Shown here: one piece after another, positions 42,426 through 50,192 of the stretch
Layout of the letters: every line of letters starts with the position of its first letter
How positions within the stretch are numbered: position 1 is the first letter of the stretch
Source: Streptomyces sp. rh34
GTDB taxonomy: Bacteria > Actinomycetota > Actinomycetes > Streptomycetales > Streptomycetaceae
NCBI RefSeq assembly: GCF_002551245.1
Contig: NZ_NTGZ01000023.1
Coordinates: 1-50,192 of the forward strand
Length of the DNA: 50,192 nucleotides
Direction: 5' to 3'
Translations under genes and position numbers: made by a program
Notes under the pieces: model-generated
What the model was told of the DNA's origin: nothing
Seen by the model: only the letters and a program-made list of their open reading frames with translations
Database searches by the model: none

Positions 42426-43112
42426 GTGAACAAGAAGCTCGCAGCCGCACTGTCCGGCGGTGCGGTACTCGTACTGACGCTGTCGGGCTGCAGCGACGAC
42501 AGCGACAACAAGGTCAACGACTGGGCCAAGAAGGTCTGCGACCAGGTTCAGCCGCAACTGCAGAAGATCGCCAACGCCAACGCCTCCATCCAGCAGCAGA
42601 CCGCGGACAACAGCAAGCCCGCCGACGTCCAGAAGACCGACTCGGCCGCCTTCCAGCAGATCTCCCAGGCGTACAAGTCGCTGGGCACCGCCGTGGACTC
42701 GGCCGGCCCGCCGCCGGTCGACGACGGTGAGACCACGCAGAAGGAAGCGGTGAAGGAGCTCAACGCCTCCTCCAAGGCGTACGCCGACCTCAAGACCGAG
42801 GTCGACGCGCTCGACACCAAGGACCAGGCGAAGTTCGCCGACGGACTGAAGGGCATCGCCGACGAGCTGAACAAGATCAGCACCAGCGGTGACCAGGCTC
42901 TGAAGAAGCTCCAGTCCGGCGAGGTCGGCGTCGCGATGTCGAAGCAGAAGGGCTGCCAGAAGCCGACTGCCTCGACCGGTCCCTCCGGCTCCGGGGCGGC
43001 CGGCTCCGACGCGGCCCCGGAGGGCACGGCCCCCGACAAGAAGGACTCGACGGAGAAGGACTCGACGGAGAAGGAGTCCGCGGACAAGGACTCCTCGGAG
43101 AAGAAGGACTGA
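42426..43112 (+). CDS. Small secreted lipoprotein
   Basis: This 228-aa protein has a signal peptide with lipobox LSGC, so Cys22 is the lipidation site. The body is helical, Lys/Asp/Ala-rich, with VCDQVQPQLQKIANANASIQQQT and KAYADLKTEVDALDTKDQAKFADGL suggesting a coiled coil. The tail repeats KDSTEKDSTEKESADKDS and is charged and disordered, as in wall-associated proteins. GTG 42426 has GGAAGGGACCA upstream. No known function; the gene is conserved next to hppA in Streptomyces (from memory). Confidence 0.85.
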   Translation: MNKKLAAALSGGAVLVLTLSGCSDDSDNKVNDWAKKVCDQVQPQLQKIANANASIQQQTADNSKPADVQKTDSAAFQQISQAYKSLGTAVDSAGPPPVDDGETTQKEAVKELNASSKAYADLKTEVDALDTKDQAKFADGLKGIADELNKISTSGDQALKKLQSGEVGVAMSKQKGCQKPTASTGPSGSGAAGSDAAPEGTAPDKKDSTEKDSTEKESADKDSSEKKD

Positions 43113-43178
43113 GCGCCGTTCTCCCGGCCCGGACACCCGGTGGGTGCCCGGGCCGCTGCCGTTGTCGGTGGGAGCGGA

Positions 43179-43184
43179 CACAAT
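43179..43184 (+). promoter_or_regulatory. -10-like CACAAT of methyltransferase gene
   Basis: CACAAT lies exactly 6 nt before the GTG at 43191, the same layout as yqeY. Confidence 0.4.
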
Positions 43185-43190
43185 GGGTGG

Positions 43191-44717
43191 GTGAGTAAGA
43201 GCAGCCTTCCCGCACCCGACCACGCCGCCGCCCTCCGTGAGGCCCTGCTCGCCGCGGACTTCACCGCGGACGGGCTCCTCGACCGCCTCGGCGCGCCCGC
43301 CTATGCCGCCCTCGCCCGCAGCGAGACGGTCCCCGCCCTGCGGGCCACCCGGGGCGACGCCCCGCTCGACACGCTGGTGCGGCTCTTCCTTCTGCAGCGT
43401 CCCGTCGCCGAGGAGCGGGCCCGTGCCGCCCTGCCGCTCGCCGAGTGCGTCGCGGACGGCTGGGTGAGCCACGCCGACGGGACGGTCCGCGCGGGCGTCG
43501 ACGTACGGCCGTACGGGGGGCCGGACGGGGAGGACTGGTTCATCGTGTCCGACCTCGGGTGCGCGGTCGGCGGTGCGGGCGGGATCGGCTCGCGCGAGGA
43601 GGGCGTGGTCCTCGGGGTCGGCGGGGCCTCCACCACCCTCGCCGGGATCACCGTCCGGGCGCCGGTCGCCTCGGCCCTCGACCTCGGTACGGGCTCCGGC
43701 ATCCAGGCGCTGCACGCCGCCCAGCACGCGACCCGGGTCGCCGCCACCGACCTCAACCCCCGTGCCCTGGAGTTCACCCGGCTCACCCTCGCCCTGTCCG
43801 GCGCCGCCCCCGCCGACCTGCGCGAGGGCTCCCTCTTCGAGCCGGTGGGCTCCGACACGTTCGACCTGATCGTCTCCAACCCGCCTTTCGTCATCTCGCC
43901 CGGCGCCCGCCTCACCTACCGGGACGGCGGCATGGGCGGCGACGACCTGTGCCGCACGCTGGTGCAGCAGTCCGGCGACCATCTGAACGAGGGGGGTTAC
44001 GCCCAGTTCCTCGCCAACTGGCAGCACGTGGAGGGCGAGGAGTGGCAGGACCGGCTGCGCTCCTGGGTGCCGTTCGGCTGTGATGCCTGGATCGTCCAGC
44101 GCGAGGTCCAGGACGTCACGCAGTACGCCGAGCTGTGGCTGCGCGACAGCGGCGACCACCGTGGCGACCCCGCCGAGTACGCCGAGCGGTACGAGGCGTG
44201 GCTCGACGCGTTCGAGGCGCGGGGCGCCACGGCCGTCGGATTCGGCTGGATCACCCTGCGCAAATCCGCCGCCGCGGCGGCCGGGAACCCCTCGATCGTC
44301 GTCGAGGAATGGCCGCACGCGGTGCAGCAGCCGCTCGGACAGGCCGTCCAGGAGCACTTCGCCCGCCAGGACTACCTCCGCGACCAGGACGACGCGGCGC
44401 TGCTCGCCGGGCACTTCGCTCTCGCCGCCGAGGTCGTGCAGGAGCAGGTCGGTCTGCCGGGCGCGGAGGATCCCGAGCATGTGGTGCTGCGTCAGCACCG
44501 CGGCATGATGCGGGCGACCAAGGTCGACGCGGTGGCCGCAGGGTTCGCGGGCGTGTGCGACGGCTCGCTGCCCGCCGGGCGGATCCTGGACGCCATCGCG
44601 CAGTTGATGGCGGAAGATCCGGTGCTCCTGCGCGACCGCACCCCGCAGGCGATCCGGCTGCTGGTCGAGGAGGGCTTCCTGGAGCCGGCGCCCGACGTCG
44701 TGCCGCGGGGCCGGTAG
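43191..44717 (+). CDS. SAM-dependent methyltransferase, HemK/RlmG-like with N-terminal domain
   Basis: This 508-aa protein has an N-terminal about 130-residue all-helical domain (ADFTADGLLDRLGAPAYAAL...), a central Rossmann methyltransferase with ALDLGTGSGIQALHAA (motif I), ATDLNPRALEF and SNPPFVISP (the NPPF catalytic motif of N-methyltransferases acting on amino groups of nucleotides or Gln), and a C-terminal winged-helix-like domain. It probably methylates RNA or a protein; the target is unknown. GTG 43191 lies 6 nt after CACAAT, suggesting a leaderless mRNA. It is a single gene. Confidence 0.88.
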   Translation: MSKSSLPAPDHAAALREALLAADFTADGLLDRLGAPAYAALARSETVPALRATRGDAPLDTLVRLFLLQRPVAEERARAALPLAECVADGWVSHADGTVRAGVDVRPYGGPDGEDWFIVSDLGCAVGGAGGIGSREEGVVLGVGGASTTLAGITVRAPVASALDLGTGSGIQALHAAQHATRVAATDLNPRALEFTRLTLALSGAAPADLREGSLFEPVGSDTFDLIVSNPPFVISPGARLTYRDGGMGGDDLCRTLVQQSGDHLNEGGYAQFLANWQHVEGEEWQDRLRSWVPFGCDAWIVQREVQDVTQYAELWLRDSGDHRGDPAEYAERYEAWLDAFEARGATAVGFGWITLRKSAAAAAGNPSIVVEEWPHAVQQPLGQAVQEHFARQDYLRDQDDAALLAGHFALAAEVVQEQVGLPGAEDPEHVVLRQHRGMMRATKVDAVAAGFAGVCDGSLPAGRILDAIAQLMAEDPVLLRDRTPQAIRLLVEEGFLEPAPDVVPRGR

Positions 44718-45087
44718 ACCGCGGAGTGCGCGGAGGTACGGCGACCGGCGACCTGGAGTCCGCGCCCTGCGACCGTGACCGTGACCGCCTTCCGGTACGG
44801 AGTGGGGACGCTCCCCGGTCGGGCGGTGTCGCCCCTGTCGCCAGTGCGTTCCGGCGCGGCGCGCTCTCCGGCGCGCCCGGACCACGCATTCCGGTCGTGT
44901 ACGGCCGCCGCGTGCTCCGTATGCGGCCGATGGTGTTCCGCTGGTCGGCGGGGGAGTGCTGTTCATCCCGGGTTCGTGTGGGCGATGCCCCGGGGTGACA
45001 ACCTCCCCGTGCCGGGCCGTCGAGGTCCGGCTCCGGGACCGGCCGGCCGGTCCCGGGCGGTTCGCCACGACGGTCCAGGAGTACGAC
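44718..45087. other. Intergenic region with long perfect palindrome
   Basis: About 370 bp, GC-rich, no supported gene. It ends in a 24-bp perfect palindrome at 45033-45056 ahead of the small membrane protein. Confidence 0.5.
45033..45056. promoter_or_regulatory. 24-bp perfect palindrome upstream of small membrane protein gene
   Basis: The centre is GGGACCGGCCGGCCGGTCCC and pairing extends two more bases each side. It ends 31 nt before the ATG at 45088, so it is an operator or a leader hairpin. Confidence 0.5.
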
Positions 45088-45285
45088 ATGGAGAGCGTCT
45101 CAGCAGTCTTCGCCGGTACGGCCCTGGCGCTGTTCGGCGCCGCCCTCCTGCTCTGGACAGGGGCGCGAGCCCTGCACCGCGCGCCGGTGGCGCACGGTGT
45201 GAGCCCCGTCGCCTCCACCGCACTCACGACGCTCTTCGGCCTCGTTTTCCTCGGCCTCGGCGTGTGGTGCTTCACGCTCGTCTGA
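45088..45285 (+). CDS. Small two-helix membrane protein
   Basis: This 65-aa protein has two hydrophobic helices (about 5-25 and 40-62) joined by a basic loop (RALHRAPVAHG). ATG 45088 is preceded by GGTCCAGGAG. No family is recognised. A small protein in this place next to topA is conserved in Streptomyces as far as I recall, which supports the reading frame. The perfect palindrome just upstream suggests regulated expression. Confidence 0.75.
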   Translation: MESVSAVFAGTALALFGAALLLWTGARALHRAPVAHGVSPVASTALTTLFGLVFLGLGVWCFTLV

Positions 45286-45457
45286 TCCCCGCCCCCGGCG
45301 GGGCGGCGCCCGGGCCGACAGGACGCCCGGCGGACACCGCGACCACCTCCGAAAAGGCACCGGCCAAGCCTCCGCGTGGCCCGGACCCGGCGGTCCGGGC
45401 GGCAGGAATGGCGGAAGTCGGGTTACCGTTCGAGTGGCCGTTGCGGGCTTTTGCCGT

Positions 45458-45463
45458 TTGACA
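45458..45463 (+). promoter_or_regulatory. -35 hexamer TTGACA of topA promoter
   Basis: A perfect TTGACA. A -10 is less clear; TCACAC (45482, spacer 18) or CACACT (45483) are candidates. The putative start site would then lie just upstream of the 20-bp palindrome at 45507. Confidence 0.45.
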
Positions 45464-45506
45464 CGGGGGCGGGTTGTACCGTCACACTCCGCAGCGACAG
45501 CACCCT

Positions 45507-45526
45507 GGCAGCGTCATGACGCTGCC
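45507..45526. promoter_or_regulatory. 20-bp perfect palindrome in topA leader
   Basis: GGCAGCGTCATGACGCTGCC lies 39 nt before the TTG start of topA and downstream of the likely promoter. It could be a repressor site or an RNA hairpin. Confidence 0.6.
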
Positions 45527-45565
45527 CGGATGCCCATCGAGTGTCGACCGGAGAGAAGAGCGAAG

Positions 45566-48463
45566 TTGTCCCCGACCAGCGAGACCGCACAGGGCGGCCG
45601 CCGACTCGTCATCGTCGAGTCGCCTGCCAAGGCGAAGACGATCAAGGGCTATCTCGGCCCCGGATACGTCGTCGAGGCGAGCGTCGGGCACATCCGCGAC
45701 CTCCCGAACGGCGCGGCCGAGGTCCCGGACGAGTACACCGGCGAGGTACGCCGCCTCGGGGTGGACGTCGAACACGACTTCCAGCCCATCTATGTCGTCA
45801 ACGCCGATAAGAAGGCCCAGGTCAGGAAGCTCAAGCAGCTGCTGGCCGAGTCCGACGAACTCTTCCTCGCCACCGATGAGGACCGCGAGGGCGAAGCCAT
45901 CGCGTGGCACCTCCAGGAAGTGCTCAGGCCCAAGGTCCCGGTCCACCGGATGGTCTTCCACGAGATCACCAAGGACGCGATCCGGGCCGCCGTCGCCAAC
46001 CCGCGCGAGCTCAACCAGCGCATGGTCGACGCCCAGGAGACCCGCCGCATCCTCGACCGCCTCTACGGCTACGAGGTCTCGCCGGTCCTGTGGAAGAAGG
46101 TCATGCCGAAGCTCTCGGCGGGCCGCGTCCAGTCCGTCGCCACCCGGCTCGTCGTCGAGCGGGAGCGCGAGCGCATCGCCTTCCGCTCCGCCGAGTACTG
46201 GGACCTGACCGGAAAGTTCGCCACCGGCCGCACCGGTGACGCCTCCGACCCCTCGACCCTCACCGCACGCCTCAGCGCGGTCGACGGCCGCCGGATCGCC
46301 CAGGGCCGCGACTTCGGCCCCGACGGGCAGCTGAAGGCCGGCTCCGCCCAGACCCTGCACCTGGACGAGACGAACGCCCGCGCCCTGGCCGCCGCGCTCG
46401 CCGACTCCTCCTTCGCGGTCCGGTCCGTCGAGTCGAAGCCGTACCGGCGCTCCCCGTACGCCCCCTTCCGGACCACGACCCTCCAGCAGGAGGCGAGCCG
46501 CAAGCTGGGCTTCGGGGCGAAGGCGACCATGCAGGTGGCGCAGAAGCTGTACGAGAACGGCTTCATCACCTATATGCGTACGGACTCCACGACCCTCTCC
46601 GACACCGCGATCTCCGCGGCCCGGGCCCAGGTCACGCAGTTGTACGGGGCGAGCTACCTCCCCGAGAAGCCGCGTACGTACGCCGGGAAGGTCAAGAACG
46701 CGCAGGAGGCGCACGAGGCGATCCGACCCTCCGGCGACCGCTTCCGCACCCCTGCCGAGACCGGGCTCACCGGCGACCAGTTCCGGCTCTACGAGCTGAT
46801 CTGGAAGCGGACCGTCGCCTCCCAGATGAAGGACGCCGTCGGCAACTCCGTCACCGTCAAGATCGGTGGCCGGGCGAGCGACGGCCGGGACGCCGAGTTC
46901 TCCGCGTCCGGCAAGACGATCACCTTCCACGGCTTCATGAAGGCGTACGTCGAGGGCGCCGACGACCCGAACGCCGAGCTGGACGACCGCGAGCGCCGGC
47001 TGCCGCAGGTGGCCGAGGGCGACGCGCTGTCCGCCGACGAGATCACGGTCGACGGGCACGCCACCAAGCCCCCGGCCCGGTACACCGAGGCCTCGCTGGT
47101 CAAGGAGCTCGAAGAGCGAGAGATCGGCCGCCCCTCCACGTACGCCTCGATCATCGGGACGATCCTGGACCGCGGTTACGTCTTCAAGAAGGGCACGGCG
47201 CTCGTCCCGTCCTTCCTGTCCTTCGCCGTGGTCAACCTGCTGGAGAAGCACTTCGGCCGGCTCGTCGACTACGACTTCACCGCCCGCATGGAGGACGACC
47301 TCGACCGCATCTCGCGGGGTGAGGCCCAGTCCGTGCCGTGGCTCAAGCGCTTCTACTTCGGGGTCCAGCCCGGTGACGACACCGCCGCGGTCGGAGCGGC
47401 CTCCGACGCGGGCAACGGCGACGGCGACCACCTCGGCGGCCTGAAGGCCCTGGTCACCGACCTCGGCGCGATCGACGCCCGGGAGATCTCCTCCTTCCCG
47501 GTCGGCAACGACATCAAGCTCCGTGTCGGCCGCTACGGCCCGTACATCGAGCGGGGCGAGAAGGGTGCCGAGGGCCACCAGCGTGCCGACGTGCCCGAGG
47601 ACCTGGCACCCGACGAGCTGACCGTGGAGCTCGCGGAGGAGCTGCTGGCGAAGCCCAGCGGCGACTTCGAGCTGGGCGCCGACCCGGTCAGCGGCAACCA
47701 GATCATCGCCAAGGACGGCCGCTACGGCCCGTACGTCACCGAGGTGCTGCCCGAGGGGACGCCGAAGACCGGCAAGAACGCGGTGAAGCCGCGGACCGCC
47801 TCCCTCTTCAAGTCCATGTCCCTGGACACGGTCACCCTCGCCGACGCCCTCAAGCTGATGTCGCTGCCGCGCGTCGTCGGCGAGGACGCCGAGGGCGTCG
47901 AGATCACCGCGCAGAACGGCCGCTACGGCCCGTATCTGAAGAAGGGCACCGACTCCCGGTCGTTGACCTCCGAGGACCAGCTCTTCGACATCACCCTCGA
48001 AGAGGCCCTCGCGATCTACGCGCAGCCCAAGCAGCGCGGCCGGGCCGCGGCCAAGCCGCCGCTGAAGGAGCTGGGCACCGACCCGGTCAGCGGTGCGCCG
48101 GTCGTGGTGAAGGACGGCCGCTTCGGCGCGTACGTCACCGACGGCGAGACGAACGCGACGCTGCGGACCGACGACAGCGTCGAGGACATCACGCCGGAGC
48201 GCGGCTACGAGCTGCTCGCCGAGAAGCGCGCCAAGGGGCCCGCCAAGAAGAAGACGGCCAAGAAGGCCCCGGCGAAGAAGGCGACGGCCAAGAAGACGGC
48301 CGCGAAGAAGACGACGGCCACCAAGACCACGGCCGCCAAGAAGACCGCGGCGAAGAAGACGACGACGGCCAAGAAGGCGACGCCCGCCAAGACGGCCGCC
48401 AAGAAGACGGCGACGGCGAAGAAGACGGCTTCGGCCGCCACCTCCGCCCCGTCGGACGACTGA
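45566..48463 (+). CDS. topA: DNA topoisomerase I
   Basis: This 965-aa type IA enzyme relaxes negative supercoils. The TOPRIM domain has IVESPAKAKTI (Glu18) and ATDEDREGE (D104, D106, E108), and the active-site Tyr336 lies in GFITYMRTDST. Instead of zinc fingers there are four TopoI-C repeats (RVGRYGPYIERG, KDGRYGPYVTE, QNGRYGPYLKKG, KDGRFGAYVTDG). A Lys/Ala/Thr tail of about 70 residues (repeated AKKTAAKKTT) follows, known in Streptomyces to raise processivity. TTG 45566 (MSPTSE) is chosen from family memory; ATG 45530 is in frame and would add 12 residues. Confidence 0.96.
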   Translation: MSPTSETAQGGRRLVIVESPAKAKTIKGYLGPGYVVEASVGHIRDLPNGAAEVPDEYTGEVRRLGVDVEHDFQPIYVVNADKKAQVRKLKQLLAESDELFLATDEDREGEAIAWHLQEVLRPKVPVHRMVFHEITKDAIRAAVANPRELNQRMVDAQETRRILDRLYGYEVSPVLWKKVMPKLSAGRVQSVATRLVVERERERIAFRSAEYWDLTGKFATGRTGDASDPSTLTARLSAVDGRRIAQGRDFGPDGQLKAGSAQTLHLDETNARALAAALADSSFAVRSVESKPYRRSPYAPFRTTTLQQEASRKLGFGAKATMQVAQKLYENGFITYMRTDSTTLSDTAISAARAQVTQLYGASYLPEKPRTYAGKVKNAQEAHEAIRPSGDRFRTPAETGLTGDQFRLYELIWKRTVASQMKDAVGNSVTVKIGGRASDGRDAEFSASGKTITFHGFMKAYVEGADDPNAELDDRERRLPQVAEGDALSADEITVDGHATKPPARYTEASLVKELEEREIGRPSTYASIIGTILDRGYVFKKGTALVPSFLSFAVVNLLEKHFGRLVDYDFTARMEDDLDRISRGEAQSVPWLKRFYFGVQPGDDTAAVGAASDAGNGDGDHLGGLKALVTDLGAIDAREISSFPVGNDIKLRVGRYGPYIERGEKGAEGHQRADVPEDLAPDELTVELAEELLAKPSGDFELGADPVSGNQIIAKDGRYGPYVTEVLPEGTPKTGKNAVKPRTASLFKSMSLDTVTLADALKLMSLPRVVGEDAEGVEITAQNGRYGPYLKKGTDSRSLTSEDQLFDITLEEALAIYAQPKQRGRAAAKPPLKELGTDPVSGAPVVVKDGRFGAYVTDGETNATLRTDDSVEDITPERGYELLAEKRAKGPAKKKTAKKAPAKKATAKKTAAKKTTATKTTAAKKTAAKKTTTAKKATPAKTAAKKTATAKKTASAATSAPSDD
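48235..48450 (+). repeat. Lys-rich tail-coding repeat of topA
   Basis: Imperfect repeats of a GCCAAGAAGACGGCC-type unit encode the AKKTA tail. Confidence 0.7.
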
Positions 48464-48490
48464 CCCCGGCATCGCGCTGATCGCACCCAG

Positions 48491-48531
48491 CCGCCCGGCA
48501 CCCCGATCCCAGTGATCCAGGTGCCGGGCGG
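48491..48531 (+). terminator. Terminator of topA
   Basis: A perfect 12-bp stem, CCGCCCGGCACC/GGTGCCGGGCGG, lies 28 nt past the stop. Confidence 0.8.
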
Positions 48532-48533
48532 TG

Positions 48534-48605
48534 GTGCGCAGGCATGCCGGGAAGTCGTGCGCAGGCGTGGCGCGCAGGCGTGCCGGGAGGTGGTGCGCAG
48601 GCGTA
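48534..48605. repeat. Tandem 36-bp duplication
   Basis: Two imperfect 36-bp units (48534-48569 and 48570-48605), each with two GYGCGCAGGC copies, lie between the topA terminator and the next promoter. Confidence 0.6.
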
Positions 48606-48702
48606 CGCGGCGGCGGCGCGTAAGAGGGGCTCGCGCACGATGGCCGGAAGCTGTCTGCGTCCATATGTTCGGACGGGCCGACAGCGACCGCGCCGCTGCC
48701 GA

Positions 48703-48708
48703 TAGGCT
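48703..48708 (+). promoter_or_regulatory. -10 hexamer TAGGCT, leaderless start of MFS/Tmk gene
   Basis: TAGGCT lies exactly 6 nt before the ATG at 48715, with no ribosome site. Confidence 0.45.
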
Positions 48709-48714
48709 GGGCGG

Positions 48715-50192
48715 ATGACGCGAGCCGAGCAGCCAACGGTCGTGAGCCCCACCTCCGACACACTTGCCGCAGACTCACGCGAGCGCGCCGTACGGGCCCT
48801 GTTGCGTATTCCCCCGCTGAAGCGGTTGTGGAGCGCCCAGCTCGTCGGCGGTATCGGCGATGCACTCGCCCTTCTCGTGCTGGTGCTGCTGTCGCTGCAA
48901 GCGGCGGTCCTTGAGGGCTCATTCGGCACCGGATACCGCGGGGCGGCCTTCGCCGTCGCCGCCGTCTTCGGTGCCCGGATCCTTTCCACCCTGTTCTTCG
49001 GAGCCGTACTCCTGGGGCCTCTGACGTCCCTCACGGGGCCCGGCGGAAAGCTGGACCGGCGATGGCTGATGATCGGGGTGGACGGGCTGCGCCTGGCGCT
49101 CCTGGTCGTCGCCCCGCTGTGGATCGACTGGACGCCCGACAAGGCGCTCATGATGATCCTCATCACCGTCTTCGTGACCGGCGCCGCTGAGCGCCTGTGG
49201 GCCGTGGCCAAGGACAGCGCCGCCCCGGCACTGCTGCCCGCCCCGCCCCTCGAAGGCGCGGCCGTACGCCCCCTGCCCGACCACCTCGACGCCCTGCGCC
49301 GCCTCTCGCTGCGTACGAACTTCCTCGCCGTGCCCGCCGCCGCGGTGGCCCTGCTGGCCGCCACGTTGGTCGGCAACCTCCTCGGCTCGGGCCTGGAGTG
49401 GTTCTCCTTCCACCAGGCGGCCCTGGGGTCCTATGTCGCGGCAGGGCTCTTCTCCGCCTCCATCTCCATCCTGTACTTCCTGCAGTTCCCGGCCACGCAG
49501 ACGCCCCGGCCGCGCTCCCCGCTGGAGGGCCTGCGCCGCCCGGCCACCGGCAACGGCCCCGACAAGGGCCGCACCGGCGCCGTTCCCCTGCTGGTCGCGG
49601 TCTGCGCGGCCCTCGCCGGAGCCGTCGCCGCGGCCGCGGCCGTCGCCGTACTGCACGCCTACGACCTCGGCGGCGGGCCCGCGACGTTCGCGCTGCTGGT
49701 CCTCGGACTGACCGGCGGCACCGCCCTTGGCATCCGCACCGCGCGCCACGTGCTGCCCACCCTGTCGCGCCGCCGTCTGCTGGCGCTGGCCACCGCCGTC
49801 ACCGGCCTCGCGCTTCTCGCGCTCGGCCTGGTGCCGGACACCGCGACCGGGATCGCCATCGCCCTGCTCGCCGGTTACGCCGCCGGGGTCGCCGCGAACA
49901 CCGGGCACACCCTGATCGACCAGGAGACCGAGGCGTTCCGGCAGGCCCGGACCACCGAGCACCTCCAGGCCGTCGTCCGGGTGCTCGTCGCGCTCGGCGC
50001 GGTCGCGGGCCCCCTGCTGGCCGCCGCGATCGGGCGGCACCGCCTGGTCGCCGGCGACTTCGTCTTCGCCCACGGCGGGGCCGCGTTCACCCTGATGCTC
50101 CTCGGCGCGCTGCTGCTGCCCGTCGCCGCCCTCGTCCTCGCCAAGACGGACGACCGGGCGGGCGTGCCGCTGCGCCGGGACCTGCGCTGTCT
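48715..50192 (+). CDS. tmk: MFS-type membrane domain, probable MFS/thymidylate kinase fusion, 3' end outside window
   Basis: At least 492 residues are visible and the frame runs off the right edge. It begins MTRAEQPTVV and contains about 12 hydrophobic helices of the major facilitator type (LKRLWSAQLVGGIGDALALLVLV as helix 1, RRWLMIGVDGLRLALLVVAPLW later). The gene after topA in Streptomyces is a fusion of an MFS-like domain to dTMP kinase (from memory). The kinase part, with its P-loop, would lie beyond the window, so the symbol is an inference. The start is leaderless behind TAGGCT. Confidence 0.75.
   Translation, partial: MTRAEQPTVVSPTSDTLAADSRERAVRALLRIPPLKRLWSAQLVGGIGDALALLVLVLLSLQAAVLEGSFGTGYRGAAFAVAAVFGARILSTLFFGAVLLGPLTSLTGPGGKLDRRWLMIGVDGLRLALLVVAPLWIDWTPDKALMMILITVFVTGAAERLWAVAKDSAAPALLPAPPLEGAAVRPLPDHLDALRRLSLRTNFLAVPAAAVALLAATLVGNLLGSGLEWFSFHQAALGSYVAAGLFSASISILYFLQFPATQTPRPRSPLEGLRRPATGNGPDKGRTGAVPLLVAVCAALAGAVAAAAAVAVLHAYDLGGGPATFALLVLGLTGGTALGIRTARHVLPTLSRRRLLALATAVTGLALLALGLVPDTATGIAIALLAGYAAGVAANTGHTLIDQETEAFRQARTTEHLQAVVRVLVALGAVAGPLLAAAIGRHRLVAGDFVFAHGGAAFTLMLLGALLLPVAALVLAKTDDRAGVPLRRDLRC

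Noticed and set aside
48534..48605. Short repeats after topA as a CRISPR array
   Set aside because: There are only two adjacent units without spacers and no cas gene anywhere in the window.
45482..48922. A 1,146-codon open frame on the minus strand opposite topA
   Set aside because: It is the antisense shadow of topA, composed of repetitive Gly/Arg/Leu/Val sequence, with no domain and no ribosome site.

Overview
The window reads as chromosomal DNA of a Streptomyces or very close relative. GC content is very high, GTG and TTG starts are frequent, and the developmental genes bldG and wblA are present. From memory, the gene order follows the S. coelicolor SCO354x-SCO358x block in reverse. The same order is largely shared with the M. 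tuberculosis Rv3646c-Rv3683 block (topA, YprA-like helicase, tad genes, ssd, HAD hydrolase, acs, marP, CoA-Nudix, nth, crp, metallo-beta-lactamase-fold protein, RidA, DUF4177, two ArsA/Get3-like ATPases, WhiB protein, class A PBP, metallophosphoesterase). Most of the window is therefore conserved actinobacterial backbone.

Layout. 1-2,850 is accessory: a truncated XRE/TPR regulator with a TTA codon, a divergent GRDP-like protein, a SAM methyltransferase, and a decayed tyrosine-integrase remnant ending against a tRNA-Pro(CGG) gene. This looks like the residue of an integrated element. 2,857-8,700 holds tRNA-Pro, a Pr6Pr membrane protein, a metallophosphoesterase, YqeY, a bifunctional PBP and WblA. 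8,832-18,117 holds the ArsA pair, DUF4177, RidA, Nudix, MBL-fold, Crp, endonuclease III, CoA-type Nudix and MarP genes. 18,478-23,701 is a minus-strand run: alpha/beta hydrolase, holin-family protein, NhaA and acetyl-CoA synthetase. 24,134-29,218 holds a deacetylase-like lipoprotein, a MinD-like ATPase divergent from a degenerate Fic-like protein, a probable 6S-like RNA and a HAD phosphatase.

29,720-35,217 is a compact Tad/Flp pilus operon (Ssd/CpaE, TadA, TadB, TadC, DUF4244 pilin, TadE and an Rv3654c-like protein), mostly coupled by 4-nt stop/start overlaps. 35,428-39,032 holds an MrfA-like helicase divergent from bldG and its partner anti-sigma factor. 39,512-48,463 holds the H+-pyrophosphatase, a lipoprotein, a methyltransferase, a small membrane protein and topA. 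The window ends inside an MFS-domain gene, probably the N-terminal half of an MFS/thymidylate kinase fusion.

The best candidates for new biology are: the regulator/GRDP/methyltransferase module with its palindromic operator; the Tad operon with DnaA-box-like sites upstream and a tandem repeat before the pilin gene; the MinD/degenerate-Fic pair; perfect palindromes ahead of topA and ahead of the small membrane protein; and a recurring leaderless-promoter layout shared by about a dozen genes. All homology statements come from reading the sequence and from memory; no search was run.
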